A stretch of DNA of 64,000 nucleotides from the NCBI RefSeq assembly GCF_032854445.1, contig NC_088300.1:57264984-57328983 (forward strand). The letters are read 5' to 3'. Positions within the stretch are counted from its first letter, which is position 1. Every line of letters starts with the position of its first letter. The notes below the pieces were generated by a model that saw only the letters and a program-made list of their open reading frames with translations, made no database searches and was not told the origin of the DNA. The DNA comes from Liolophura sinensis. Taxonomy: Eukaryota > Mollusca > Polyplacophora > Chitonida > Chitonidae. The translations under genes and the position numbers were made by a program. Below, piece by piece: positions 13,768 through 28,700 of the stretch.

Positions 13768-16700
13768 GTAAGATGTGTTGATTGCAAGTATTTTACTTCA
13801 CGGTGATTTACTGACCCATTGAGTAATACTGTGGAAGTCGTGGAATACTTTTTGACACAAAAAAACAGTTCCAAACCACTGTCAATCAAAGTTGACAGGT
13901 TATGGAGGCCTCGGACGGGGGGCGTCATAATCGTTTTTTCCACTTTTTCATAGAATTAGCCCCCAAAAAAAAGCGTTTTGTGGGTTGTAGTAGTAAGTTT
14001 AAGCCAGTTTATTGACGAAATCTCCAGAGAAGTTAGTGTATTTGCGTTGCATTTTATGTTCTTCTTTTTTTTAATTTTTGAAAATTGTGATTATATGTAG
14101 TATATCGGTAGTTGATATTTATATTTAACTGGATAAAGACATGCAGGCCTACAGTATTTTTAAGGGTTTAAGCAGGTTCCCAAACTTATTGTCCATTTAC
14201 TTGCGTAAACTGCAAGTTGGGGGAATGGCATAGCAATGATTTATGATTTCCAAAAAATGAAAACCAGCCACGATAGCACAGTTGGTGGAGCATCTTCGGC
14301 GGGAGCAGTAGATCCAGGATCAATCCTGGGTCGGGTCACATCTAAGACCTTAAAAAAGAGGGAGTTGTAACTTCCTCGCTTGGTGTTCAGCATGTAAGGG
14401 ATAGTGCAACGACTGGTTGACCCGTATCAATATAATGGCTCGGGTGGGGTGACTTACTTGCCTTCAGTAAGTCATCTCAGTGAAGCAGCACTACATAAAA
14501 GAGCGATGGAAATCCGTCCTGCAGCAGGATGGGCAGAAAGCTGCAGATAGAAAGCTGCAGACAATGCGTCGTTCTGGTCCAGTCCAAAATGAGGCTATTC
14601 TGTATGACAGTTCGGAAGGTGGAGGCCACATGACCACCCTCTCTGGAAAAGCTGGAAATTATACAAATCTAACAGATACAAGATGGCTGACAGCAATTCA
14701 AAAATAGGTATTTTCCTATACAATAACACTGGGAGGACCATTATCTTCACCCACACCTAGCTTCCGATCCATGTTGCAGAATATGGCAATGTGCTGGGTT
14801 TCAGTTGGAGAAGAGGGTACTTTACATGGAGAAATATTAGCAGCATATGGTCTTTGTGGAGTGTGGTAGCTATAGGTGCGAGGGTAACAGAGAGAAACAG
14901 CCATAAATGTTTCTGATTTACAGTTAGAGTAAGCACATTTTCCACTTGAGATCGTGGCTTCTGCTAAATGTCATAATCGTTTTTTCCACTTTTTCATAGA
15001 ATTAGCCCCCAAAAAAAAGCGTTTTGTGGGTTGTAGTAGTAAGTTTAAGCCAGTTTATTGACGAAATCTCCAGAGAAGTTAGTGTATTTGCGTTGCATTT
15101 TATGTTCTTCTTTTTTTTAATTTTTGAAAATTGTGATTATATGTAGTATATCGGTAGTTGATATTTATATTTAACTGGATAAAGACATGCAGGCCTACAG
15201 TATTTTTAAGGGTTTAAGCAGGTTCCCAAACTTATTGTCCATTTACTTGCGTAAACTGCAAGTTGGGGGAATGGCATAGCAATGATTTATGATTTCCAAA
15301 AAATGAAAACCAGCCACGATAGCACAGTTGGTGGAGCATCTTCGGCGGGAGCAGTAGATCCAGGATCAATCCTGGGTCGGGTCACATCTAAGACCTTAAA
15401 AAAGAGGGAGTTGTAACTTCCTCGCTTGGTGTTCAGCATGTAAGGGATAGTGCAACGACTGGTTGACCCGTATCAATATAATGGCTCGGGTGGGGTGACT
15501 TACTTGCCTTCAGTAAGTCATCTCAGTGAAGCAGCACTACATAAAAGAGCGATGGAAATCCGTCCTGCAGCAGGATGGGCAGAAAGCTGCAGATAGAAAG
15601 CTGCAGACAATGCGTCGTTCTGGTCCAGTCCAAAATGAGGCTATTCTGTATGACAGTTCGGAAGGTGGAGGCCACATGACCACCCTCTCTGGAAAAGCTG
15701 GAAATTATACAAATCTAACAGATACAAGATGGCTGACAGCAATTCAAAAATAGGTATTTTCCTATACAATAACACTGGGAGGACCATTATCTTCACCCAC
15801 ACCTAGCTTCCGATCCATGTTGCAGAATATGGCAATGTGCTGGGTTTCAGTTGGAGAAGAGGGTACTTTACATGGAGAAATATTAGCAGCATATGGTCTT
15901 TGTGGAGTGTGGTAGCTATAGGTGCGAGGGTAACAGAGAGAAACAGCCATAAATGTTTCTGATTTACAGTTAGAGTAAGCACATTTTCCACTTGAGATCG
16001 TGGCTTCTGCTAAATGTAAATGCCGACGTGTGGCTGAGAGTCGAGAATTATCTCCCTTAAATGATGTTTTGAATAGAAACGTAGTTCATGTGACTCCGAC
16101 AACCAGATTGAAATGGTGACCGCACAGGGGTAGACCCTGAAAATGTTTTTTTTTGTGAACCAGCCATGGTTAGACCAGGTGATGCAGACATGCCTTTTTT
16201 GATAACAGAAAGTTTTATTGAACAGTAATTGGTATATTTCAGTGAAATATATAATATAAAGCACCAATGAAGTAAATAAATGAATAAAATGTTATGTCAT
16301 GGATCCGTGTATCTGCAGGTAAATTTTGTTACCTGCCCAATTTCGTTAGTTTTCATTCTGTAGCTCCCTTAGTCAGCATGCATGAAAAGGAGCACTATAG
16401 TACACTATGCTATTCGCCCAAGAAGGAATCTCCTTAAGCTGAATAATTTTTGTTTTGAACTTTGGAATCAGTGTAGCCTATGGAACAGCCAGAGTCCTGT
16501 TTTCAGCGAATGCATTTACTATGGTGTTATACATGTTTTCACTCCATACTTCTATGGAACACGTGCTACAGTACATGTGGCTGCTTGGAAACAAAATCAA
16601 AAGTTTATGAGATATGATCATGATTTTCCTTTGTCTACAACCAACATGAATGTCCACAGTTCTTTATATTAGAATGTTACATGAACCTCAGTTCCCATCA

Positions 16701-19700
16701 TATGTAGTCTCACCCTGACCACATAACAGGACCTTTCAGAGCTTTTCATAGAACAGAATGGTTTGATTTCTCTCAGTGACAGGTCACCAAAAAATTGACC
16801 AAAAATTTGAAAATTCACTAAGTTTACAATCATATTTATGTCAGTATCCATGCATGTCTATGTCTATGAAGACTGTATATTTACTTGGAGTTCCCATAAT
16901 CAAAATGCTGTCACATGACTTAGTCATTTTGAGCCCGAACAAGTCAGGAAGTTGTTTAGTAGACAAGACTTTTGTCAACAAACCAATCGAATCGCAAAGG
17001 AACGAAAGGGCACTTTTTCGCAAGAGCCCTCCGATATGATGGACTGAACAGTGTCAATAAGTGCCAGTTAAGCTGAACTAGAGGACGAAAGATAAGGCTG
17101 GCATAAGGACTTTTATTATATGACATGGTGAAGTAGCACCGTAAATGGGAAACAGGTAAAAGTGAACATTGTGTTTTTGTTAAAGAATAGAACAATAAGA
17201 AGTTGTTAAACTCGTCACCTAAAGTTTGCTGAAAACCCTGAAATTGTGAACAAACAGAAAGTTAGTTACTGACAGGTTAACGTTTGTGGTAAATGCTTTA
17301 CCAGTATTTTGGTAAAAATAAAAGAACTACCCTAAATGACTATAAATTTTTACCATGACAAACTTGTGCATTTTTCCTGATTCTGAGAGTTCTATTGATT
17401 TTATAAAGGTGTTTTGATGTATGCTTGGAACATGGGATATTTTACTTGAAAATTGTAAGTTTCAGCATGAAAAACAATGTGGTGGGACATTTATTTGTCT
17501 CTAAAATGCACTTTTATGGGCGAAATTTTAGGTCATTTAGGGTAGATAAAGGATAGAACTACACATATGAGCTGACAGAAAGTTGGCTACCAGCAATTTG
17601 TGGTAAACAATAAAGTTCTGAACTAATAGAACAAAATGTTAGCTGTATAATTTATACATTCCCTGCATGAAGAATCTACTGTACTAACATACTTATTTGT
17701 AGCTGTTTTCATTACACAAGGCAGAAATAATGCAGCCTGCACACAACCGATATATTAGTAAGTAGTATATAATTTATCTCAGACAGACAACATGCAAGTG
17801 ATAGCAGGAGGCTAAGAGAAAAAGCAAATGACTAGCTAGTGATGATAATAACAAACTGTTACATTTTGTTTTCACATTTTCAAGTCCATATGGCATATTA
17901 TTCTCCAGTCCGGAGTGACACAGAAATGAAAAGAAAGAAAAGCTTGCAATGCCCATTTGTGATAGCTGTCACAGGTGGAGCATGTTAGTGAAGAAAGTAA
18001 ATGAAACCTAAACTTTTACGGTTATGATTATGCTTCGTTTTAATAATTGCACAATGTTTATTGAATTTTTTTCATGGTTGCGAGGATAGAGACAAATGTT
18101 AGAAACCTGCTTTTGTATATGTAATTTTGCTGTTCAGGGTTCAGGTGAACATTAGAATATACGCTTCACAGTATGTGATACCTAAGAGAACAAAGTCAGT
18201 TTCTCCATGACATTAGATGTTTCATCATTTCTTCTTTTCTAGTTTCAGCTGGAGCGTCCATGGTTTATATGTATTGATGAACTTTATGGGTTCTTTGCAC
18301 TCAAGTTAAATTAAGATATTAATATACATTTTCAAGTGTAAGATGTTATATGGTAAAATTGTCAACCACCTGTAAACCACAACATTGAAATTAAGAAATT
18401 CCATTTCTGAAAATATAATACATTATACTTCACAGAATGTTGCATTTTGTCACTTTAGATTTGATCTTATTTAGCAACCAGAACTATTTGATGTTATACT
18501 AGTGGTGCTGGTCAGTTTAAAGGTACATGTACATGTATATGTTACTCTCTTTGATTTATTTTTTATTTTATGTCATGCATAAAAATACACCTGTATGAGG
18601 CAGTCAGTTTTATAGGTGTGAAAAAAACTGTTACTGATAGGTTGAACCTAACCCCATGCTCTAAATAATAGATCCTATACTATTAAATGCATACATTATA
18701 AATTTTAATACTTTAATCCCTTCACTTATGACTTTTAGCTCGCCCCTAAACAGGGCGCCTCAGTATATTGTCTTACCAGTCATCACCTGTGGTGACAAAA
18801 CCAAAGTATGTAAAGTAAACCACTGACCTTTGGCAAGCTACTGAGGAAATTTCCCACTTGTGACATACACCACTTACATATTTCTTATCAAATGATATTG
18901 CACTGTTCCTGTATTTACTTTCGTGAGCGGTAGGTAGATCCAGGGTCAATCCGGCCTGCACATTACATGCACTCTATGGATTCCTTTGTTATATGACTGA
19001 AAGATAGTTAAGTACGACATTAAACCCCAAGCACTCAACAACTCCTGTATTTACCAGTACACCTGTGCTATGCCCAGTACTCAGTACATGTGTGTTATGG
19101 TATGCTGTTCTCATGCGAGAATTAAGAGTTTGAAGATTAAGAAATTTCATTTCTTTGTGTTTAACTGCTTTCCTGTCTTTTACAAATAAGTGTATGTGTC
19201 CTGTACTTTCTCTCCTTATGTCCCCAGCATATGGTAGAGTGGGTGCCTTAAGCATGGGATGCTGCCAGGCAGAGTGTACAAAGTTGAACAGTGGTCCAAA
19301 GCTCCATGTCTCATGCAGCATGTAAGCACTTCAGCTCTGTGCGATATGTGTTTGTTTAGCTTTGTGTACCCCCTGTTAATTAAGTTGGCTCATAAATAAA
19401 TTTGTTGCTGGGAGGAATGTGAGGTGAGCTGATTGGTGGGTTTCTACACAGCTTGGGCAGATTTCCTCACTCTTCCTCGTTGACATTTGGTAAATTTACC
19501 TGTGTTTTTTCTGGGGCAGTCAACATGTCATGGTTTCAGATGTTGATTTTCTCATTTGCTGTCTTTACTGTGCGTGCTGGCTTAGGGCCTCAGTTTATGT
19601 AACAAATATCTTTGTGTTGATGTTTGGTAGAAGTGTTACTCTTATACAGAATATCTGATCCAGAGCCTTGGGACTGGACATTCGTAGCATGGTTTGTCTG

Positions 19701-22700
19701 TAATGCTGATATTGGTGTTTGGAGCAATCATAAACAGGGCCAGATTTGCTGTTTGAGGCCAGCAAGGGGTCGCTAACACAGGTCAAGTTGACTTTGGCCG
19801 TAACCATAGCTACTCCACCAGTTTAAATTTTGGTGTTGTATTTTCACAGGGTAGCCAGCTTCTCCTGAATTATGAGTTGGATTTATTCCTATATATGTTA
19901 TATGGGGGTTTATTTGAAAAGCCAGGCCATTGCGTATTTTTGAAATGACCCTGCCTTGTCAGGTGTGTTGACAAATATTTTTTTCAAATGACTTTGTGTG
20001 AACAACATTTGGGACCTGTTTTCTCCTTCAGCTTTTGTTTTGAGATATACATGCATGTTGGCAGTGAGCTAACTAAGTCTATTTGAGTGTACCGCAACTG
20101 GTAACACGGTGGTGTGTGTAAGTACATGTATGTATACTTATTAATACTTTTGGCATGGGTTTTATGTCTTGACATGTTGTGACAATTCTGTTAGTAAACA
20201 TTCCTGCTGTAAGAGAGGTTTGGAGCGGATGGATGGATGGGCTTCTCTGTTCATATGTAAATTTGCAAATTCTTCTTATTCGTGTTAAGATAAGAAGAAG
20301 AAAAAGTAAGATTGTATTAAAAAAGAGACTTGCCAAGTTAATTCCTCTGTGCTCATGTGCCAGTGTTAATAGGTCTGTCAGCATGGAATGATTAAGCAAT
20401 CTAAAGCACATCACACACGTAGTGCAATATTTTGACAAAGGGAAAAGATGTGAATAAAAAGGAAAAAAAAATGAAAGAACATTATGAAACAGTGTAAAGT
20501 GTACTTAAATCAGGATTTGTATTTTGCAATTTTTTTTTCTCTTACAAAACGTGTGTTAACTGAGATTAAGGTTTAAAATATCAGCCATTCATTGAAAGAT
20601 GGACTTTAGTGGAAAATGCCATTGACAGTGTTTCGGGCATGTAGTTCTTAGCTCATTGTGTACTTTCTGGCAGAAATTATCTAGCCCTTGGTTAATGGAA
20701 TCAGGTGTTCAAATCCACCGTTTGCTGCTTCATGTGTGATTTTATGTCAGGAGGTTTGTCAATCAGATACCTGGCAATTAGGCCATGGTTTCCCTTTCCC
20801 AACCAGGACCTTAACCTTAATCCTTCAGTCTTTTCCCATTAAAAGAGCAACTTTAAGTGCAATTTATGCAAATTTTTATTTTTATTTTGGGGACAAAAAT
20901 ACATTGGTTGGATAGACCAATTTCAGAGCTTGTCAAAAAGTATAATTTTATCCGTCTACACAGAAGAATCCCCTAAGAATTTGCTTGAATAAACACGTTG
21001 CAAACATGCAAAAAGGTTGAAGAATTACTGGAACCCTTTTCTTCCCTTTTCTGTTTTACATGTTTAAGTAAAATATATTCTTGATTACTGTAATGATCAA
21101 TAATTAAACAATATGCTTAGCAGAATTTCTGAAATATGGTAGTTTTGGACCTGGAAACGTTAAGAACTGTCAGTTTAAAATTGAAGTCACCCTCATCTTT
21201 GCTTGGTGAAGTTAACCAGTTGGTGTCTGCATTATAAAATTAGATTTGTATTTTGTAGTATGTGAGTGAATTTGAGGCTCTTATCTCTGGCACTTTTATG
21301 AAGAAAAAAACATGACATGTAAATTTGTCTGGGATAGTACTCTTATGTATGTATGTTGTGAATGTGGTAACTACGACAACAGACAGCAGTGTTTGTTGTG
21401 TAGTGGCCTGAGAGAGAGAACACCTGACAAATCTTTTCTACACAACAGCGTTACTCAGATACCACCAGAACCCGGCTCTGTACCATTACTTATTGATGCT
21501 AACCTTTTGTTCCATAAGTCACGTTCCTTATATATAGGTGTAAGACAAACAAATAGACTCTGCCCTCAGGACTGTGTGTGTGCGTACATGTAATACCAAT
21601 ACAGCAGGAATAAGCTGGGACTAGGGAAGCCTTACCTGAACCGACCAATATCATGTGCCTTATAAACACTGACTATGTTCATGTAACCACTGTGGTCAGA
21701 CAAGTGCATTATTTATCATACTTGTATACCTATAAAATCTACTTTGGTACAATACGAAATGCTGTTTATGAATTATTCAATCTTAAGGTCGTAATTACGT
21801 TAGAATTGTTGTTTAGCTGACTCATTAGCCATTAGCATTCATGTGAATGGGAACAACATTGGATTTCAGCATTTTAAGTTGTGTCCAAAATTGCAAATGC
21901 ATTATCATATTTTGTATTGATGCATGTTTTGGAAGTGTTACATGTTAACATTGTGGCCTACTGCAAGTGCATCAGAACCACTTCAAAAATTTAGAGAGGG
22001 AGGGCTAAGTATCAGTTTATGGGACGTTCCAAGGACTTGCCTATACAAAGTGGCTGCATTCAAGCGGCCACTGTGCTGGTACATGTAAAACACCAGGATA
22101 GAACTAAATCTTAAATTACAAACTCATATACCAATAATAAATTTTCTTTATGTTGAGATAATTATAAAAAAAAATTTAAAAATTGACTCTTATCTCTTGC
22201 ATAATTTTTTTATTTGTTGATTTATTTATTTTTAAAATTAATAATTTTGGTTGGTTTTGGTTTCCATTATATAACTATAGGACGTATCAGTGAGAACACA
22301 CCCTTTCCCATTCGCTTGACTCCTTTTAGTGCTTGCCACTCAGAATGTCCCTGTCAGAACCCTTGGTAAGGGAGGAGATTCAGCTCCGCTCTTATACATT
22401 CAATACGCATCATCAATAAAAAGAACAACAAAACAGGCAGGTTATTTCATTATTGCATTTAGTATAATAATGTACTTTTCACTTATTTCTTTACAGCTAC
22501 CCTTCCCTGTCATAGGTTCGCTAAATGGTGTGCACATGTTTGCCAGCAATCAAGCAGTATCATTACTGTCCACAACTACTGATGATGCTAAAGTTGTATG
22601 GCGAGTATTTCATGACAGGTCAGTAAATGTGACCATCTGCTCCAAGGGAGAAAACTTTGATTCGTGTAATGCAAGAGTTATCCCCCATGCGGGTGAGGTG

Positions 22701-25700
22701 TGTGGTCAAGTTTGGTTGGTTCATGTAAAATGTAGTGTTTAAATTAAGATTTGAAAATGTATGGTACATGCAGTACATACATGTAATTACATGTAGCTAC
22801 TAGAAATAAAGTAACACAATCATATAATGTTCTATGTTGCTGTAAATATATTAAGTCCAGCTCATGCTGGTTTTCTCTCTGGCCGCATGTGGGAAGGTGT
22901 GACAGCAACCTGCGGATGGTCGTGAGTTTCCCCCGGGCTCTGTCCCGTTTCCACCCATCATAATGCTGGCCGCCGTCCTATAAGTGAAATATTCTTCAGT
23001 GGGGTGTAAAAGTCCAATCAAATGAGTAAATAAATAAATGTTACATAAACTGTTTTATATACATGTGGAGTATAAATGTTAGAGGTTTGTGTTTTAATTT
23101 TGTATTGCCAGTTAAGAGAAGTGTCTTAAGAATCAAAAAGCTATGCTACATGAACATAATATCAGATCTTATCACTTACATTTGGAGACGCTGATCGATA
23201 GTCCTTGTACCAAGAGTTATTTCCCCCTGTTAGTCATCAGTACTGAGTAATCACTGATGTTTGACCCTTGACTTTGCAGTCTGACATTGATCATGGTGAG
23301 TGGAGATGACAATGCCTGTGACTGCCACTTTAACCAGCTACTAAACCTAGTCTTCCAGTCTATGGTGCTAGTGTATGGCCAGGATGATCTCATCCACATC
23401 AAAAATGTGGAGAGGTTCAAGAAAGAGATCAAGGTGAGTCACATGAATCCCTTGTTACCAGACATGTGTAACTTCTGACTGAGCACTATCAGGCTTTTTT
23501 TTCTGGAAAGTTTAGGAAATTTATTTATATCATTTGTGTTTTATGCCTTGCTCAAGAATATTTCACTTATATGACAGCTGCCAGCATTTTGGGGGGAAGA
23601 AAGTGGGCAGAACCAGGTAGAAAGTTTAGGAAATAGGAAGATAATGTTGCCAAAGTGCTTTAGATGAAGATGTTTTATTATTCCCACCTTAACTTTCAGA
23701 ATAATAATTTGTACTCTTACATTCACTTACCTGGACTTTTGTTTTTTTTTGGCTTATGCTGTTTCCATCATATGAAAACTGCTCATAGTTGTTTGTGAAT
23801 TCTGAAGACCGTCATGTCACAATGAACATGGATGTATCTGGGGCATGAACACTTTCCAAACCTCACCATTTTACAAACTGACAATTTCTTTTCACTTGAC
23901 TGAGTCACATGGCTAGATGCACTAGGCATCGTCAGGAAAAGATAAACTCACACAAGGTGATTAAAACACATTTAATCCAGTGATAAACAGTAGATATTTG
24001 AGTCTTGACTTAATTTTCCCTGATGATGACCTATTGTGAAAGGAGAAACGGCTATTAATTTTAAGGAAATGGGTTACCTGGCTAGCAGTTTAGCCATATG
24101 TTGTGAATGTCAGTCATTGAAGTTGTTTTTTTTTTCTCTTCAACAATCAGAAGACAATATCTGTGATATCCCAATAATATATCTAACACATTTATGTTTC
24201 TACTTTTTAACCACTCCAACTTATTCATCGCATGCATTCATAACTGCATTAATCCAAGTGTGTTGTAAAAAAGTAATAAAAATTTGTCCATTTGAAGTTT
24301 GCCTGTTACTTTTGCGTTGATTGTGGCCTTAAAAGTCTCCCTTATACACACACAACAAAGTAACAAAAAGTAGAAATTCTTTCAGGACTACAAGAAACCT
24401 CTTTTTTTTGTGGGGCACAGCCTAAGACAGCAGAGTGCCAGAAGTATAAGGATTGAGAGCAGTTTAATTTGATGTGAAGTTGAGGTTACATTTCACATAG
24501 TTGTTGTAAGATTTGTGATTGTCACATAACAACTTGTTGATTATTCCTGTGCTCATTTCACCAGTCTGAGTGGTCGCACTTTTCACAGTTGACACCAAAA
24601 AGCATGACTACAGAACTGACTACATAATTACGTACAGTTTTATTTTAAAACTGGTGATTTAGAAATGAATGGAAGGTTGTTTCAGTGGTATGTATTTCTT
24701 TATGATTAAACTTTCAAATGGCTAACAATATATTGTTATTGATGCTGTTTGCTTTGTAATTTTTGTTTTGCAGTTGTCATTTTATGTTTTTTTATGTGTT
24801 TGGTATGTAGCTAACATTATTTTTTTTTTTAATTGTTATTGAATGGTTTTTCACTCACAGTTATTATGGAATTATGTCTTTCGACTTATTAGGTATGCTA
24901 TCACATGGTGGACACCTTACTCAGCCATGATGAGTTGTCTACCTTTAGCGATGTCACAAATGCTGTGGACACTATTCTTGCCCCAGAAAATCAAGTATTG
25001 CAGGTAATGATAATAACCTGGTTACTTTGTTTGTTAAACTTATTTTGTTAAATATGACTATTTTCTGATACCTTCTTATACAACTGTATTTTAATCCTGG
25101 TGCTTTTGTGGAAAGGACAGTTTGGATGTAAAATTTTATTGTTGGTCTACCATGTGAACTGTTGTTAGCTATGTGAGATAATAACATTGAGAGGCCCCCC
25201 TTATTCCTTTGAAACATTATGTACAAGTCTGCTTTTCACACATCAACTTGATATTGGACGAGTTAAGGTTTTGGTATGTCCTGCCTTGTTCTGCCGTTAA
25301 ACTTTATAAGTTGTTTCATCACAGTGTATTCTGTGTCTTATTGTTTGATGTTTCCAGGTATGTTGAACTTATTTTATTACGATACATACATGTTTTAAAG
25401 CGTTAATGTTCGTACAACCATTATGAGTAGCGTTTCTGTGATGGAAGAGTACCCGGTAGTATTTACAGTTATTTGATGACATCGCCCGCAAGCAGTGAAA
25501 CGTAGTGCTTCGGCCATACTGAAAATCTATGTGCGGCGATTGACCAATCTTTTAGTGTTCCTGTTTATGTTTTGTATACGTGCTGATATTGTTGTAGAGC
25601 TGTAGCGAGATTTGCTTAGTGTTGTACAGTAAGATTTTAAACTGTTAAAGCAGTGTTTAGCCAAGCCTGAATGTAAGCAGACAAAATACCATAAATCTAG

Positions 25701-28700
25701 ACTACTTCACAAACCGTACATTGTAACCTAGCATAGCGACACACACTTACCAAGTGTAGCCTAGTACTGCGGCCTCACAATGTTACATTGGGTCCAGCAC
25801 AGATCAATGTATTTTGTATGTAGCAGTAAAGTATTGCATTTAAAGTATATACCAGAATGGGAGAATCCTATGTGTTAATGTTAGACAGTTGACTACACTG
25901 AGAGAAAAAAACAACAGTCCAAGTGATATTGGTTGAAACATAACTCATGTTTGTGGTACAGCTCATGTCGTTTATTTTATGGTGTGTTACATCTGACATG
26001 TTGCTATGTCTTAATTTGTAATTTTAAATAAGTGGTTCTGCTGTTAAACTTGACTAGGTGTTACATCACAGTTTATCCAGTGTCTTATTGTTTGATCAAA
26101 CCAAACCTGAACCCGGAAAGTCAGTAACAGCTATGCACATGTATTTCAGGGTGCTGCTCCATTCAGCATTTTGAGTGCTTGTACTATGTCACCAGTAACT
26201 GGTACAACATATGGATACAGTATATATCAGAAGAGTTTATAAGTAAGGTCTAAATTTACAAGGTTGTTTTTCCCTGAAGCATGTTGGATGACAAAGTAGG
26301 AGACAAGCATAAGTAACAACATGTAATAAATGTAAAATTTCCTAACCTCCTGTTTTGTCTGAATTGACCAGGCATTTCTAGATGCGTTTGTGGAAGCTGC
26401 AGACAGTTCATACGGCTGCCTATTAGTGCACGGGAAGGTGGCTGTGGCCACGCGGAAATGGTGGACATTCACTTCCACAGAGCTAGTTCTCCTCTCCATG
26501 ATTGTGGCTGCCTCTCCAAAATGTTCGTCTCGAGATATTCCAGTGTTCCTGCCACACACCAGCCCTACGGTGAGGGATATCTGGTTGCCTGTGCTTTATG
26601 ATAGGCCCTCTATGGTGTGACAGTCTGTTGTAATAGAAAGATTTCATACCCTGCAAAAAAGACAACTGTTTTTCATTGTGCAGTTCATAAATTATAATAG
26701 TTTTACTATGATCACTGGATTTATATAGCTGTAAGTTGTGTGAAATTATGGAAAAATGAATTATTCTGAAAGATTCTTTACTATTTACTAGTATGTAAAG
26801 GTGAAATATCAGGATTTCCTGTACAGATTAGAGTGGTATTTTACATTATCAAAATTGCAATTTGAGTAATAATTAGAACATTAAAAAATAAAGATGAAAT
26901 AACATAAATATTGCTTTCATGACAGATGGATTGGATTTGGGCTTCCTAAGTTATCATTGTCTTCTAAGTCAAATAGTATTTACAGTAGTCCAACTTCACC
27001 AACGTATTTTCCATTCATGTTTTGTGTTCTGTGTTTGTCTTGTTCTACTCTAGGTGCCCCATCGCCTGCTGACCTACCAGCTGATGAAGGGTGTGGAGGT
27101 GTGTGCTGTGTGCGGCCCTAACCCTTCACTGGCCAGTCTCGAGATGGAGGTGAGATATAGGGCACAGCACTGATACACTACAACAGTAGTTATGTATGCA
27201 CAAATGTTACTCTGTTAACCTGCTCAGAGAAAACTCACTCAACATGGCTTTAATGTGATTTCTGGAATTTTGTATTACTCAGTATAAAATATTATTTCAT
27301 TCTTGTTTGAAAGCATTAATTTTTTGTTTGATAGTCTTAAATGTACCAGTAATTCAATGATTAGGGACGTGCTTCGGCTGCAGCTTTAAATCTGGAAGTT
27401 TGTCAGGTACCTGACCAAGAGCAGCCCATATACCTTTTAAACCACTATCATGTAAGTTAAAAAATTATGAGCACAGCACTTACACACTAATCGGGTACCA
27501 TTCTTGTATGGCACATTTATTAATTTGTTCAGACAACAATATTGATCTCTTCTGAAATCAGAATGCTGGCCTACTGGTGTCATTATCAAATTTTTATTAA
27601 TCTAGATTAGTGTCACAAGCATGATATTATGCCCATAGATGCGTGTTTGTCAACACATTGAGTTGTTTGTTTTGTTGTAGGTAGGTCGATTCTGGAGAGC
27701 AGCGTATGAATCTTTAAAAGCTGTGAGTCGGCTTCATCCGCGGAACTTTCCTACCAACATGCCTATTGACCAAAACATTCTGGGGTAAGGGTTTTCTAGC
27801 ACTGCCATTGTTTGTAGAGCACCTTGTCTCCACATGTGCAAGGCTTGATATAAGAGAACGATCATTCGGGTTACAGGGAGGTTACGCCATGACAATTTTC
27901 TGAGAAAGATTTCTTGTTCGCTGAAGACAAACGGACAAAACTTGAGAAAAATAAAAGAATAATACCCTGAATGACTAAATGTGTCGAAGAGCTGGGGTAT
28001 TCAATGTGTCAACAATTTATTTCCCGTTCTAGTCACAATTTTCTTTGAAATCGAAATTGTTGTAAATCCAAATCCTGATGATTCAAAACTTTAACAGTTG
28101 ATGCATCGTGCAAATATCACGATGCACTGCAGCTAGTCTCATGGGGCAAAGAAAGGAAGATTAAAAATCACAGTTAAAAAAAATGCAGTTACCTTCATCT
28201 TTCAAGAACATTCGTTTCGCGATAATTAATTTCCTGCTTTTTGAATGGTCGTAGTCAAAGTCTCTTATAAAATCGAAAACCGCATTGTTTAAAAAAGTAG
28301 CACGTGCTGCATGAGGCCATTGAAACGATGCACTTCTAACACGTGGTCAGTCGACTTGTTTAATGTTAGCTTACTTACTGTCACGCAGTGCATTGCACTC
28401 GGGGTGTATGGAAGTTGTGCACGGACTCTGCTATGGTGAGCTTTATTTAATTCTTTAAAACAATAATTGAAATAACAGTTTTGTTCAGAAATCATTACCA
28501 ACACCTTACATCGTCCTGAAATATGACTTCAAATTTTATGGTTTCCTGGTACCGGTATAAGTTATACTTATATATTTATCACCATAAAGTAACATTAAAA
28601 TAAAATTTAAAAAATAAAAAAGCCAAATAATTTTGATTTGAGAAAATAATTTTCGACTTTCGACTGTAATTACTTGGTGTTCATTGTCGTATGTCGGAAT

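Noticed and set aside
14480-14707. 75-codon frame, repeated identically at 15526-15753
   Set aside because: It lies inside the duplicated intronic unit and partly in a SINE-like body. It has no recognisable protein character, and identity between copies comes from the duplication.
21312-21593. 93-codon plus-strand frame with CCECGNYDNRQQC in FUZ intron 1
   Set aside because: The cysteine pattern hints at a zinc ribbon, but there are no convincing splice sites or homology, and the frame is not in the FUZ reading order.
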